Assembly: GCA_030682505.1 (NCBI GenBank)
Contig: JAUXOH010000174.1
Location: 1-6,459 of the forward strand
Length of the DNA stretch: 6,459 nt
Reading direction: 5' to 3'
Source of the DNA: Candidatus Didemnitutus sp.
GTDB taxonomy: Bacteria > Verrucomicrobiota > Verrucomicrobiia > Opitutales > Opitutaceae
The notes below the pieces were generated by a model, which was given only the letters and a program-made list of their open reading frames with translations, searched no databases and had not been told where the DNA came from. A program made the translations under genes and the position numbers. How positions within the stretch are numbered: the first letter of the stretch is position 1; every line of letters starts with the position of its first letter. This document shows, piece by piece, positions 1-5,406 of this stretch.

Positions 1-230
1 AGGCAGATGCCGAGGACGGGTTGCGTGAGGGCGCGCACGCAATCGATCAGCCCCTTGGCCCGCAGGCGCTTCATGCCTTCGGCGGCGGAACCGACGCCGG
101 GCAGAATCACCCGCTCAGCGGAGCGAATCACGGCGGGATCCGCGGTGAGTTCGCTCGCCACGCCGAGCCGCTCGAGTGCAAAGCGCACGGAGGCGATGTT
201 GGCGCCGCCACTGTCGACAATCGCCAGCAT
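1..230 (-). CDS. hisH: Imidazole glycerol phosphate synthase, glutamine amidotransferase subunit (partial, N-terminal 76 codons)
   Basis: HisH hydrolyses glutamine and channels ammonia to HisF, which makes IGP and AICAR in the fifth step of cytoplasmic histidine synthesis. Only the N-terminus is present because the gene runs off the left edge. The visible protein begins MLAIVDSGGANIASVRFALE, carries the class I amidotransferase stretch ILPGVGSAAEGM at about residues 42-53, and ends at TQPVLGIC, so the expected nucleophile (Cys76, in the family motif GICLG) is the last complete codon in the window. The ATG at 230 shares one base with the hisB stop (TGATG), which implies translational coupling. 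The family call is made by eye from close resemblance to enterobacterial HisH. The oxyanion and His/Glu triad regions lie outside the window and cannot be checked. Confidence 0.93.
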   Translation of the reverse strand, partial: MLAIVDSGGANIASVRFALERLGVASELTADPAVIRSAERVILPGVGSAAEGMKRLRAKGLIDCVRALTQPVLGIC

Positions 231-1297
231 CAAAGGACTCCCTTCGTGCTCGGGACGGTGCCGTCACCGGAACGCGCGATGGCGGGACGCAGCGCGCGCC
301 CGAAACCCTTGAACAGCGCCTCAACAAGGTGGTGATTGTTTTCGCCCCGCACCGACATGTGGAGCGTGGCCGCCAACGAATCGCTCAATGAGCGGAAGAA
401 ATGCGGCACGAGTTCGGTCGGCAATTCACCGACCGTTTCGCGGGTGAAAGCCCCTTCGAAGACGAAGTAGGAGCGGCCGCTGAGATCAAGCGAGACCTGG
501 GCGCAGGCCTCGTCCATCGGCAGCACGAAGCCATAGCGGCCCACGCCGCGCTTGTCGCCCAGCGCCTGTCGCAGGGCCTGCCCGAGCGCGAGGCCGACAT
601 CCTCGACGGTGTGATGCTCGTCAATCTCGAGATCGCCCCGGCACGCGATGGAGAGGCCGATGCCGGCGTTCTTGGCGATCTGCTCGAGCATGTGATCGAA
701 GAAACCGATCCCCGTGGCGAGTTTGGCCGGACCCGGGGTGTCGAGGTCCACGCTGACGGTGATGGAGGTCTCCTTGGTCTGGCGCACCACCGTGGCGCGG
801 CGCGGGGCGTCGATCAACTGGCGGGCAATTTCGGTCCAATTGAAATCGGTGCGACCATAGTGCAGGCCGGCGACTCCGAGAGCGGTGGCGAGTTGCAGGT
901 CGGTTTCGCGATCGCCGATGACGGCGGAGGTGGCGCGATCCCACGTGGGGTCGCGCAGGTAATCGAGCAGGAGGCCGGGCTTGGGCTTGCGGCAATCGCA
1001 GCGATCGGCGGCGGTGTGCGGGCAAATCCGCACGGCCTCAAAGACGATGCCCTGCGACGCCAGCAGGTTGACGAGCAAATCCTGCAGCGGACGAAACTCG
1101 GACTCGCGAAAGCTGGGGGTGCCCAGGCCATCTTGATTGGTGACCATCACAAACGCGTAGCCGAAATCGCGCAACCGGCGCAGCGCCGGGACGACCTCGG
1201 GTTCGAGGGCGAACTTGTCGAGACGGTCGATCTGTTGGTCGAGCGGCTCCTGAATGAGCGTGCCGTCGCGGTCGATGAAGAGGATTTTTTTAGACAC
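230..1297 (-). CDS. hisB: Bifunctional histidinol-phosphatase / imidazoleglycerol-phosphate dehydratase
   Basis: This 355-residue fusion carries two steps of histidine synthesis: IGP dehydration to imidazole acetol phosphate, and dephosphorylation of histidinol phosphate. Residues about 1-165 form a HAD-type (DDDD) phosphatase. FIDRDGT contains nucleophile Asp9 and acid/base Asp11, VTNQDG lies at 52-57, the zinc site is Cys92, His94, Cys100, Cys102 (CPHTAADRCDC), and IGDRETD lies at 127-133. Residues about 168-355 are the IGPD domain with its metal-binding His clusters FFDHML (199-204), DEHHTVED (226-233) and NHHLVE (321-326), ending SSKGVL-like as STKGVL. The length equals that of E. coli HisB. 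The start is GTG at 1297, which overlaps the hisC stop by 8 bases; no Shine-Dalgarno is evident. All key residues are present, so both activities are expected. An A7 run covers codons 3-5. Confidence 0.97.
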   Translation of the reverse strand: MSKKILFIDRDGTLIQEPLDQQIDRLDKFALEPEVVPALRRLRDFGYAFVMVTNQDGLGTPSFRESEFRPLQDLLVNLLASQGIVFEAVRICPHTAADRCDCRKPKPGLLLDYLRDPTWDRATSAVIGDRETDLQLATALGVAGLHYGRTDFNWTEIARQLIDAPRRATVVRQTKETSITVSVDLDTPGPAKLATGIGFFDHMLEQIAKNAGIGLSIACRGDLEIDEHHTVEDVGLALGQALRQALGDKRGVGRYGFVLPMDEACAQVSLDLSGRSYFVFEGAFTRETVGELPTELVPHFFRSLSDSLAATLHMSVRGENNHHLVEALFKGFGRALRPAIARSGDGTVPSTKGVL

Positions 1298-2351
1298 GGG
1301 AAAGGGTATCGATGACGAGTTGGTTGTCAGCCGCGGTGCCGACGGTGATGCGCACGGAATTGGGCACGTCCTTGCTGCGATCGCGGAGCACGAGACCGAC
1401 CGCGCAGGCGGCGGCCATCACGCGCGGCACCCGGTGGACTTCGACGAGGAGGAAATTGGCGTCACTCGGCCAGACGCGGCGCACACAGGGCAGTTGCTTG
1501 AGCTCCTCCTCCAGCCGCCGGCGATCCGTGGACAGCTTGAGCGCCGAAAGCCGGGCGGCGGCGATCCCATGGCCGACCAAAGCCTCCAAGGCGGCCCGGG
1601 TGACAGGCGTGGGAATGGGATAGGGGGCGATGATCTTCTTGAGCACCTCGATCAGGGCCGGCGAACCCAGCAGGGTGCCGACGCGAGCGCCCGCGAGCCC
1701 AAAGGCCTTCGACAGCGTGCGCAGGATGACGAGATGCGGGTTGTCGCGGAGCGCCTCGACGAGGCTCGGTTCGGGCGTGAACTCCGCGTAGGCCTCGTCC
1801 ACCACCACCATCGCGCGGCCCGCGAGCGATGAGATGACGTGCAGCACGGCGTCCCGATCAAGGAGTTGTCCGGTGGGATTGTTGGGCGAGCAAAGAAAGA
1901 CGAGCTTCACCACGGGGCTGGCGGCGGCCACGACAGCGTGGGCGTCCAGGGCGAAGTCCTCCTCGCGGAGCAAGGGCACCTTCACGATCCCCGCGCCCTG
2001 AATCCCGGCGGCGACGGCATACATCCCGTAGGTGGGCGGCGTGATGAGAATCGAATCCTGCCCGGCGCGACAAAACGCGCGCAGTAGCAGGTCGATCCCC
2101 TCGTCGGAGCCGCGGGTGATCAGCGCGCGATCGGGGGTGACGCCGTAGAGCGAGGCGAGGCGCGTGACGAGTTCCGGCGGCTGCGGATCGGGATAGCGGT
2201 TGAGCCGGGGAACGCCCGCGTGCGGAGTGACGGGATTCTCGTTGGCATCGAGCCAAACCTGGCCGCCCGCCGATTCCTTGCGCGCCGAGCTATAGGGCGC
2301 AAGCTCGAGGATGTCGGGCCGGACGAGTGAGAGGACGGGATCGGGGGTCAT
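1290..2351 (-). CDS. hisC: Histidinol-phosphate aminotransferase
   Basis: HisC is a PLP-dependent fold-type I aminotransferase that converts imidazole acetol phosphate plus glutamate to histidinol phosphate and 2-oxoglutarate. The product is 353 residues, normal for the family. Visible motifs are LDANENP (34-40), RYPDPQP (52-58), ITRGSDEGIDLLLRAF (78-93), CSPNNPTG (154-161) with the PLP-contacting Asn157, DEAYAEF (185-191) with Asp185 and Tyr188, and TLSKAFGLAGARVG (212-225), whose Lys215 should form the Schiff base. A conserved C-terminal Arg lies in NSVRITVG (331-338). The ATG at 2351 overlaps the hisD stop as ATGA, and the TAA at the other end overlaps the GTG start of hisB, so HisC translation is probably coupled on both sides. 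Its position between hisD and hisB, with a family-typical sequence, makes a tyrosine or other aromatic aminotransferase role unlikely. Confidence 0.97.
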   Translation of the reverse strand: MTPDPVLSLVRPDILELAPYSSARKESAGGQVWLDANENPVTPHAGVPRLNRYPDPQPPELVTRLASLYGVTPDRALITRGSDEGIDLLLRAFCRAGQDSILITPPTYGMYAVAAGIQGAGIVKVPLLREEDFALDAHAVVAAASPVVKLVFLCSPNNPTGQLLDRDAVLHVISSLAGRAMVVVDEAYAEFTPEPSLVEALRDNPHLVILRTLSKAFGLAGARVGTLLGSPALIEVLKKIIAPYPIPTPVTRAALEALVGHGIAAARLSALKLSTDRRRLEEELKQLPCVRRVWPSDANFLLVEVHRVPRVMAAACAVGLVLRDRSKDVPNSVRITVGTAADNQLVIDTLSRV

Positions 2352-3649
2352 CGAGAAAGTTGTTGGAGGCGGACGCTCACGGCACGTTGGTGGGCCGCGA
2401 GATTTTCCGCGAGGGCCAAGCGCTCGACCACGGGACCGAGACGCTGAAGTCCGCGGGGTGATGAGGTTTGCACCGTCATGGAGCGCAGGAAATCCGCCAG
2501 GCCGAGGCCGCTGCAGGAGCGCGCCCAGCCGTCGGTGGGCAAGACATGATTGGTGCCGCTGGCGTAGTCGCCGAGGGATTCCGGGGTCCACGGACCGAGG
2601 AACACGGACCCCGCGGACGTGATCCCGGCGAGGAGGGCCCGGGGTTGTTTGACCTGAAGAATCAAATGCTCGGGCGCGTAGGCATTGGCGATTTCGACAG
2701 CTTCCCTGGCCGTTGCGGCCACGAAGATGCGGCTCGCGGCAAGGGCGCGCCGGGCAATGCCGGCGCGGGGCAGGACGGCGAGTTGCCGGGCAATTTCCTT
2801 TTGCACGCGGGTGGCGAGTGGAGCCGACAGGGTCACCAGCACGACCTGCGAGTCGGGGCCGTGCTCGGCTTGGGAGAGCAGATCCGCGGCCACAAAGCCG
2901 GCGTTGGCGGTGCGATCGGCAACCACCATGACTTCCGAGGGTCCGGCGGGGAGATCGATCGCGACGAGGGCACCGGAACGGGAAACCTGCCGCTTGGCCT
3001 CGGTGACGAAGGCATTGCCCGGGCCGAAGAGTTTGTCGCAGGCCGGCACCGAGCGCGTGCCGTAGGCCATCGCCGCGATGGCTTGGGCTCCGCCGATCTT
3101 GCACACGGTGGTGATGCCGCAAAGTTGCGCGGCGTAGAGAATCCACGGATTGATGCGGCCGTCGCGTCCCGGGGGCGTGCACAGCACGCGCTGCGGGCAG
3201 CCCGCGAGTTGCGCCGGCACGCCCAGCATGAGCGCGGTCGAAAACAGCGGCGCGCTGCCGCCGGGCACGTAGAGACCAACGCGCGCGATGGGGCGGGAGA
3301 TCTTTTCGCAGACGATGCCGGGGGTGGTCTCCACCCGCAGCGCGACGGGTCGCTGGGCCGCGTGGAATTTGCGCAGGTTGCGGCAGGCGGTGCGCAGCGC
3401 GGCTTTGTCGGCGGGGAGCAGCAGTTTTTCCGCGGCGGCAAATTCTCCGGGGGTGACGCGGAGCGAACGCACGTCAACGCCGTCGAACTGCGCGGTGAAA
3501 CGGCGCAGGGCCCGGTCGCCGTCGCGCCGGACCGCCCCGAGGATGCGGGTCACCGCCGCCGTGACCTGCGGGCGCGAAGCCTGCGCCGGACGGGCCAGCG
3601 CGGTCGTGCGCTGGCGGGCGGTGAGGCGTTTCCAGGTGAGCGGTTTCAT
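2348..3649 (-). CDS. hisD: Histidinol dehydrogenase
   Basis: HisD catalyses the last two oxidations of the pathway, histidinol to histidinal to histidine, using NAD+ and one zinc per active site. From the ATG at 3649 the protein is 433 residues, typical for the family. Motifs in order are VGLYVPGG (124-131), FGPGNAFVTEAKRQV (208-222), DLPAGPSEVMVVAD (232-245), LLSQAEHGPDSQ (257-268), APEHL (325-329) with the catalytic pair Glu327/His328, and GDYASGTNHVLPT (360-372). The zinc ligands expected from E. coli HisD are present as Gln260, His263, Asp361 and His420, each shifted by one residue. The start lies 11 bases past the hisG stop. A GTG at 3658 in the same frame would add three residues and cannot be excluded, since neither start has a clear ribosome binding site. 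The stop overlaps hisC. Confidence 0.97.
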   Translation of the reverse strand: MKPLTWKRLTARQRTTALARPAQASRPQVTAAVTRILGAVRRDGDRALRRFTAQFDGVDVRSLRVTPGEFAAAEKLLLPADKAALRTACRNLRKFHAAQRPVALRVETTPGIVCEKISRPIARVGLYVPGGSAPLFSTALMLGVPAQLAGCPQRVLCTPPGRDGRINPWILYAAQLCGITTVCKIGGAQAIAAMAYGTRSVPACDKLFGPGNAFVTEAKRQVSRSGALVAIDLPAGPSEVMVVADRTANAGFVAADLLSQAEHGPDSQVVLVTLSAPLATRVQKEIARQLAVLPRAGIARRALAASRIFVAATAREAVEIANAYAPEHLILQVKQPRALLAGITSAGSVFLGPWTPESLGDYASGTNHVLPTDGWARSCSGLGLADFLRSMTVQTSSPRGLQRLGPVVERLALAENLAAHQRAVSVRLQQLSR

Positions 3650-3659
3650 CGGGCGCACG

Positions 3660-4571
3660 TTACAGCATCATCTTTTCGATGGGGAGGACAAGGATGCTGG
3701 TGGCGCCGACGCGCTTGAGCGACTCCATCGTTTCCCAGAAGACGGCCTCCTGGCAGACGGCATGGAGGGCGACCCGGGAGTCATCGCCCGCGAGTGGCAA
3801 GATGGTGGGGTTCTCCGAGCCCGGCAGGAGTCGCTTGATCTCCTCCAGCGCCGCCTTGGGCGCGTGGAGCATGATGTATTTGGCCTCGCTCGCCAGCTGC
3901 ACGCCGTCGATGCGGCGGAGCAGGATTTCGAGGACGTGTTGTTTGGCGGGATTGAGGTCGCGGGCGCCGCGAATCAGGACGGCGGTGCTCCGGAAGATGG
4001 TCTCGACCGCGCGGAGTTTGTTCGCCTCGAGCGTGGAACCGCTGGCGACGAGATCGCAGATGGCCTCGGCGAGGCCGAGCCGCGGGGCGATTTCAACGGA
4101 GCCGCTCAGCATCACGACCTCGGCCGTGACGCCCCGTTCGGTGAGGAAACGCTGGGTCAACCGCGGGTAGCTGGTGGCAATGCGGACTCCGGCGAGGTCG
4201 GCCGCGCTGCTGTAGGCGCGCTCCTCGGGCAGGGCGATGGCGAGGCGGCACGCGCCGAACTCGAGGTCGCGTTCGGTGACGTAACCGGTACCCGCGCCGT
4301 TGTTGCGCCGTTCCAGTGCGGTTTCTTCGAGCACATTGGTGCCGACGATGCCGAGGTCGCACACGCCGTCCATGACGAGTTGCGGGATGTCGTCATCGCG
4401 CACGAAAAGGAGATCCAGCGGGAAATTTTCGGAGTGGAGCAGGAGGCGCTCCTTGGGGGCCTTGACCTTGATTCCACAGCGCGTGAGCAGGTCGAGCGAG
4501 TCGGACGAGAGGCGGCCGCTTTTCTGCACGGCGAGGCGGAGGCGGTCCTGGGGAGGTGTGGCGGGTGGCAT
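3660..4571 (-). CDS. hisG: ATP phosphoribosyltransferase, long form with C-terminal regulatory domain
   Basis: HisG condenses ATP with PRPP in the first, committed step of histidine synthesis. The 303-residue product is the long, hexameric form, which carries its own feedback-sensing domain and does not need HisZ. It contains QKSGRLS (16-22), VRDDDIPQLVMDGVCDLGIVG (57-77), the PRPP-binding stretch EAICDLVASGSTLEAN (169-184), and a C-terminal ACT-like histidine-binding domain from about residue 225, including KYIMLHAP (231-238) and ending VGATSILVLPIEKMM. It resembles E. coli HisG over its full length. The ATG at 4571 is chosen because it gives the family N-terminus and lies 39 bases after the attenuator U-tract. 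An in-frame ATG at 4679 would translate through the terminator hairpin and is rejected. No strong Shine-Dalgarno is visible. Enzyme activity is probably feedback-inhibited by histidine, while synthesis is governed by the leader upstream. Confidence 0.97.
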   Translation of the reverse strand: MPPATPPQDRLRLAVQKSGRLSSDSLDLLTRCGIKVKAPKERLLLHSENFPLDLLFVRDDDIPQLVMDGVCDLGIVGTNVLEETALERRNNGAGTGYVTERDLEFGACRLAIALPEERAYSSAADLAGVRIATSYPRLTQRFLTERGVTAEVVMLSGSVEIAPRLGLAEAICDLVASGSTLEANKLRAVETIFRSTAVLIRGARDLNPAKQHVLEILLRRIDGVQLASEAKYIMLHAPKAALEEIKRLLPGSENPTILPLAGDDSRVALHAVCQEAVFWETMESLKRVGATSILVLPIEKMML

Positions 4572-4610
4572 GGTAAGGGGGCCGCCGCACAGTGGGCTCG
4601 GATACCGGGC

Positions 4611-4643
4611 AAAGAAAACCCCGGCGGAGCGTGCCAGCCGGGG
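4611..4643 (-). terminator. Intrinsic terminator of the his attenuator
   Basis: On the minus strand CCCCGGC (4643-4637) pairs perfectly with GCCGGGG (4625-4619) across an 11-base loop and is followed by TTTTCTTT (4618-4611). This is a canonical rho-independent terminator. It lies inside the untranslated leader, downstream of the leader peptide and 39 bases before the hisG ATG, so it makes sense only as a conditional terminator controlling entry into the operon. A T-rich run (TTTTT, 4649-4645) lies just upstream of the stem. Confidence 0.88.
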
Positions 4644-4684
4644 TAAAAAGTCTTGGAACTCATCACCGCAGAAAGGCACATCCG

Positions 4685-4706
4685 AGCCTTCCTGGGCGGG
4701 AAGGCT
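4685..4706 (-). promoter_or_regulatory. Leader hairpin at the hisL stop codon (possible pause hairpin)
   Basis: AGCCTTCC (4706-4699) and GGAAGGCT (4692-4685) form a perfect 8-bp stem with a 6-base loop CGCCCA. The 5' arm begins inside the leader peptide stop codon, so a terminating ribosome would melt it. In known amino-acid attenuators an early hairpin pauses RNA polymerase to synchronise it with the leader ribosome. That role is plausible here but inferred. The 3' arm shares GGCT with the 4688-4680 strand that can pair beyond the terminator, so the two structures exclude one another. Confidence 0.7.
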
Positions 4707-4740
4707 AAGAGACGTGGTGATGGTGATGGTTGGAGATCAT
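4705..4740 (-). CDS. hisL: his operon leader peptide
   Basis: This 11-codon reading frame encodes MISNHHHHHVS and stops at TAG (4707-4705). Five consecutive His codons (CAT CAC CAT CAC CAC, 4728-4714) sit a short distance before an intrinsic terminator and hisG. That arrangement defines a histidine attenuator leader: translation speed through the His run reports charged His-tRNA. The enterobacterial leader has seven His codons in a row, so this one is shorter. No clear Shine-Dalgarno precedes the ATG. An in-frame GTG at 4773 would give a longer peptide with the same His run, but the ATG is the simpler choice. It is too small for most gene callers and would usually be missed. The identity rests on context and the His run, not on similarity of the remaining residues. 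Confidence 0.87.
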   Translation of the reverse strand: MISNHHHHHVS

Positions 4741-4830
4741 CGGTTGATCAGTCCCGCAAAAAAACGCGGCCACCCCCGGCAGGGCAAGACCTATTTGGGT
4801 TTGTGACACACACGCCCCCGGGCGTTTTGT
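4741..4830 (-). other. Intergenic region between the YqeY-like gene and hisL; probable site of the his promoter
   Basis: These 90 bases separate the YqeY-like stop from the leader peptide. A short inverted repeat, ACGCC/GGCGT (4812-4816 with 4821-4825), lies just after the YqeY-like stop and has no U-tract on the minus strand, so it is at best a weak terminator for that gene. A T7 run (4764-4758) lies 17 bases before the hisL ATG. TTGCCC (4788-4783), 17 bases upstream of the T-run, is a possible but poor -35/-10 pair. I do not see a convincing sigma-70 promoter. The copy of GCCGGGG at 4780-4774 matches the 3' arm of the terminator. Confidence 0.45.
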
Positions 4831-5280
4831 TCACGGCAGCTTGGCCTGGATCAACTTGCTCACCGCACCGAAGTCGATGAGCGAGGCATCGGGATGTTGT
4901 TTGAGCACGCCGATCACCTTGCCCATTTCCTTCTTCGAGGCGGCGCCGGTGGTGGCGATGGCCTCGGCGATGAGGGTTTCGAGTTTCGCGGCATCGAGCC
5001 CGGCGGGCAGGTATTTTGCCAGAAAGCCGATCTCGGCGGTGTTCGCGGTCGCCAAATCGGCGCGGCCGCCCCGCTCGAACTCCGCGCGCGCATCGGTGAG
5101 GTTCTTCACCGCCCTGCGGATGGTGGCGACGGCGAGGGGGTCGTCGATCGGTTTGCTGGCGTCCATGGCGGCGCGCTGGATGGCGGCGTCCATGGTGCGG
5201 AGGGCGAGCGCGAGGTCGCGGTCGCGGGCTTTCATTGCGGCGACGATATCCGCGCGCAGGGTTTCGTAAACGGTGGCCAT
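4831..5280 (-). CDS. YqeY/GatB-like domain protein
   Basis: The product is 149 residues, the usual size of the stand-alone YqeY family. These proteins resemble the tRNA-binding tail domain of GatB, the Glu-tRNA(Gln)/Asp-tRNA(Asn) amidotransferase subunit; their own cellular role is poorly established. Recognisable features are the N-terminal helical part (VYETLRADIVAAMKARDRDL, 4-23), EIGFLAKYLPAGLD (83-96), and the conserved C-terminal block TGAASKKEMGKVIGVLKQHP (111-130), followed by a short helix. No catalytic motif is evident. The ATG at 5280 gives the family N-terminus (MATVYETL); ATGs at 5298 and 5292 would add six or four residues. The frame stays open upstream to 6360, but that part is antisense to the TPR gene and is not coding. 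It lies on the same strand upstream of the his operon and may be cotranscribed or end near 4812-4825. Confidence 0.9.
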   Translation of the reverse strand: MATVYETLRADIVAAMKARDRDLALALRTMDAAIQRAAMDASKPIDDPLAVATIRRAVKNLTDARAEFERGGRADLATANTAEIGFLAKYLPAGLDAAKLETLIAEAIATTGAASKKEMGKVIGVLKQHPDASLIDFGAVSKLIQAKLP

Positions 5281-5406
5281 AGGATGGAGCATGCCCATGG
5301 CCGACCCGAGCGAAAGCGCTATGTTGCGCGCGGGTTGGATTTGGCGGGAATTATGGTCGCGGCGACGGCAAAAGACAGCGCAGCATTGAACGAAACCCCG
5401 TTCCCT
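5281..5406. promoter_or_regulatory. Divergent intergenic region with imperfect dyad
   Basis: The YqeY-like gene (minus) and the TPR gene (plus) diverge here, so both promoters should lie within about 126 bases. I find no convincing -35/-10 pair on either strand. An imperfect inverted repeat has 12-base arms at 5301-5312 (CCGACCCGAGCG) and 5327-5338 (CGCGCGGGTTGG) around a 14-base centre, with ten Watson-Crick pairs, one G-T and one mismatch. It could be an operator or a 5' UTR stem; no regulator is implied by the neighbours. If the TPR gene begins at the ATG at 5353, part of this region is coding. Confidence 0.4.

Larger units (their letters stand above)
4572..4740 (-). promoter_or_regulatory. 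his operon leader / attenuator region
   Basis: This transcribed leader holds, in order, a His-rich leader peptide (4740-4705), an 8-bp hairpin at its stop (4706-4685), a spacer with two alternative pairing strands (4684-4675 and 4667-4661), a terminator (4643-4611) and the hisG untranslated stretch. By eye, 4684-4675 can pair with 4635-4625, which is the loop and first base of the terminator 3' arm (10 pairs, one G-U, one bulged C). That pairing would exclude the terminator. The strand at 4667-4661 is complementary to CAUCACC in the His codons; that pairing would enclose the 4684-4675 strand and block its partner. A ribosome stalled on the His codons would prevent the second pairing and favour read-through. 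The components are seen directly; the switching scheme is inferred from known his attenuators and needs RNA folding. Confidence 0.8.

Noticed and set aside
1284..1292. A7 run at the hisC/hisB junction as a programmed slippage or frameshift site
   Set aside because: The hisC stop precedes the run, and joining the frames would need a +1 shift before it. Slippage would only break HisB, so no fusion product is expected.
401..1315. 304-codon plus-strand open frame opposite hisB
   Set aside because: It is an antisense shadow in GC-rich DNA; the product has no recognisable family, and hisB on the other strand has complete motifs.
2468..3718. 416-codon plus-strand open frame opposite hisD
   Set aside because: Low-complexity Gly/Ala/Arg-rich translation antisense to a clear hisD; typical GC-driven open frame.
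4572..4679. N-terminal extension of hisG from an in-frame ATG at 4679
   Set aside because: It would encode 36 residues not found at the start of HisG proteins and would place translation across the attenuator terminator. The ATG at 4571 fits the family.
4714..4728. His run as an engineered tag or vector artefact
   Set aside because: Five codons rather than six, native regulatory context, and no cloning or vector sequence nearby; the attenuator explanation is sufficient.
4758..4788. TTGCCC plus T-run as the his promoter
   Set aside because: The -35 match is partial and the -10 is just a T-run with no TATAAT character; not strong enough to annotate as a promoter.
4812..4830. Hairpin ACGCC...GGCGT followed by TTTTG on the plus strand, as a terminator
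   Set aside because: The T-tract is on the plus strand, where no gene ends; on the minus strand, where the YqeY-like gene ends, no U-tract follows. A weak hairpin only.
4894..5352. Plus-strand extension of the TPR frame across the YqeY-like gene
   Set aside because: It would put the clear signal peptide in the middle of a protein and overlap a recognisable gene on the other strand.
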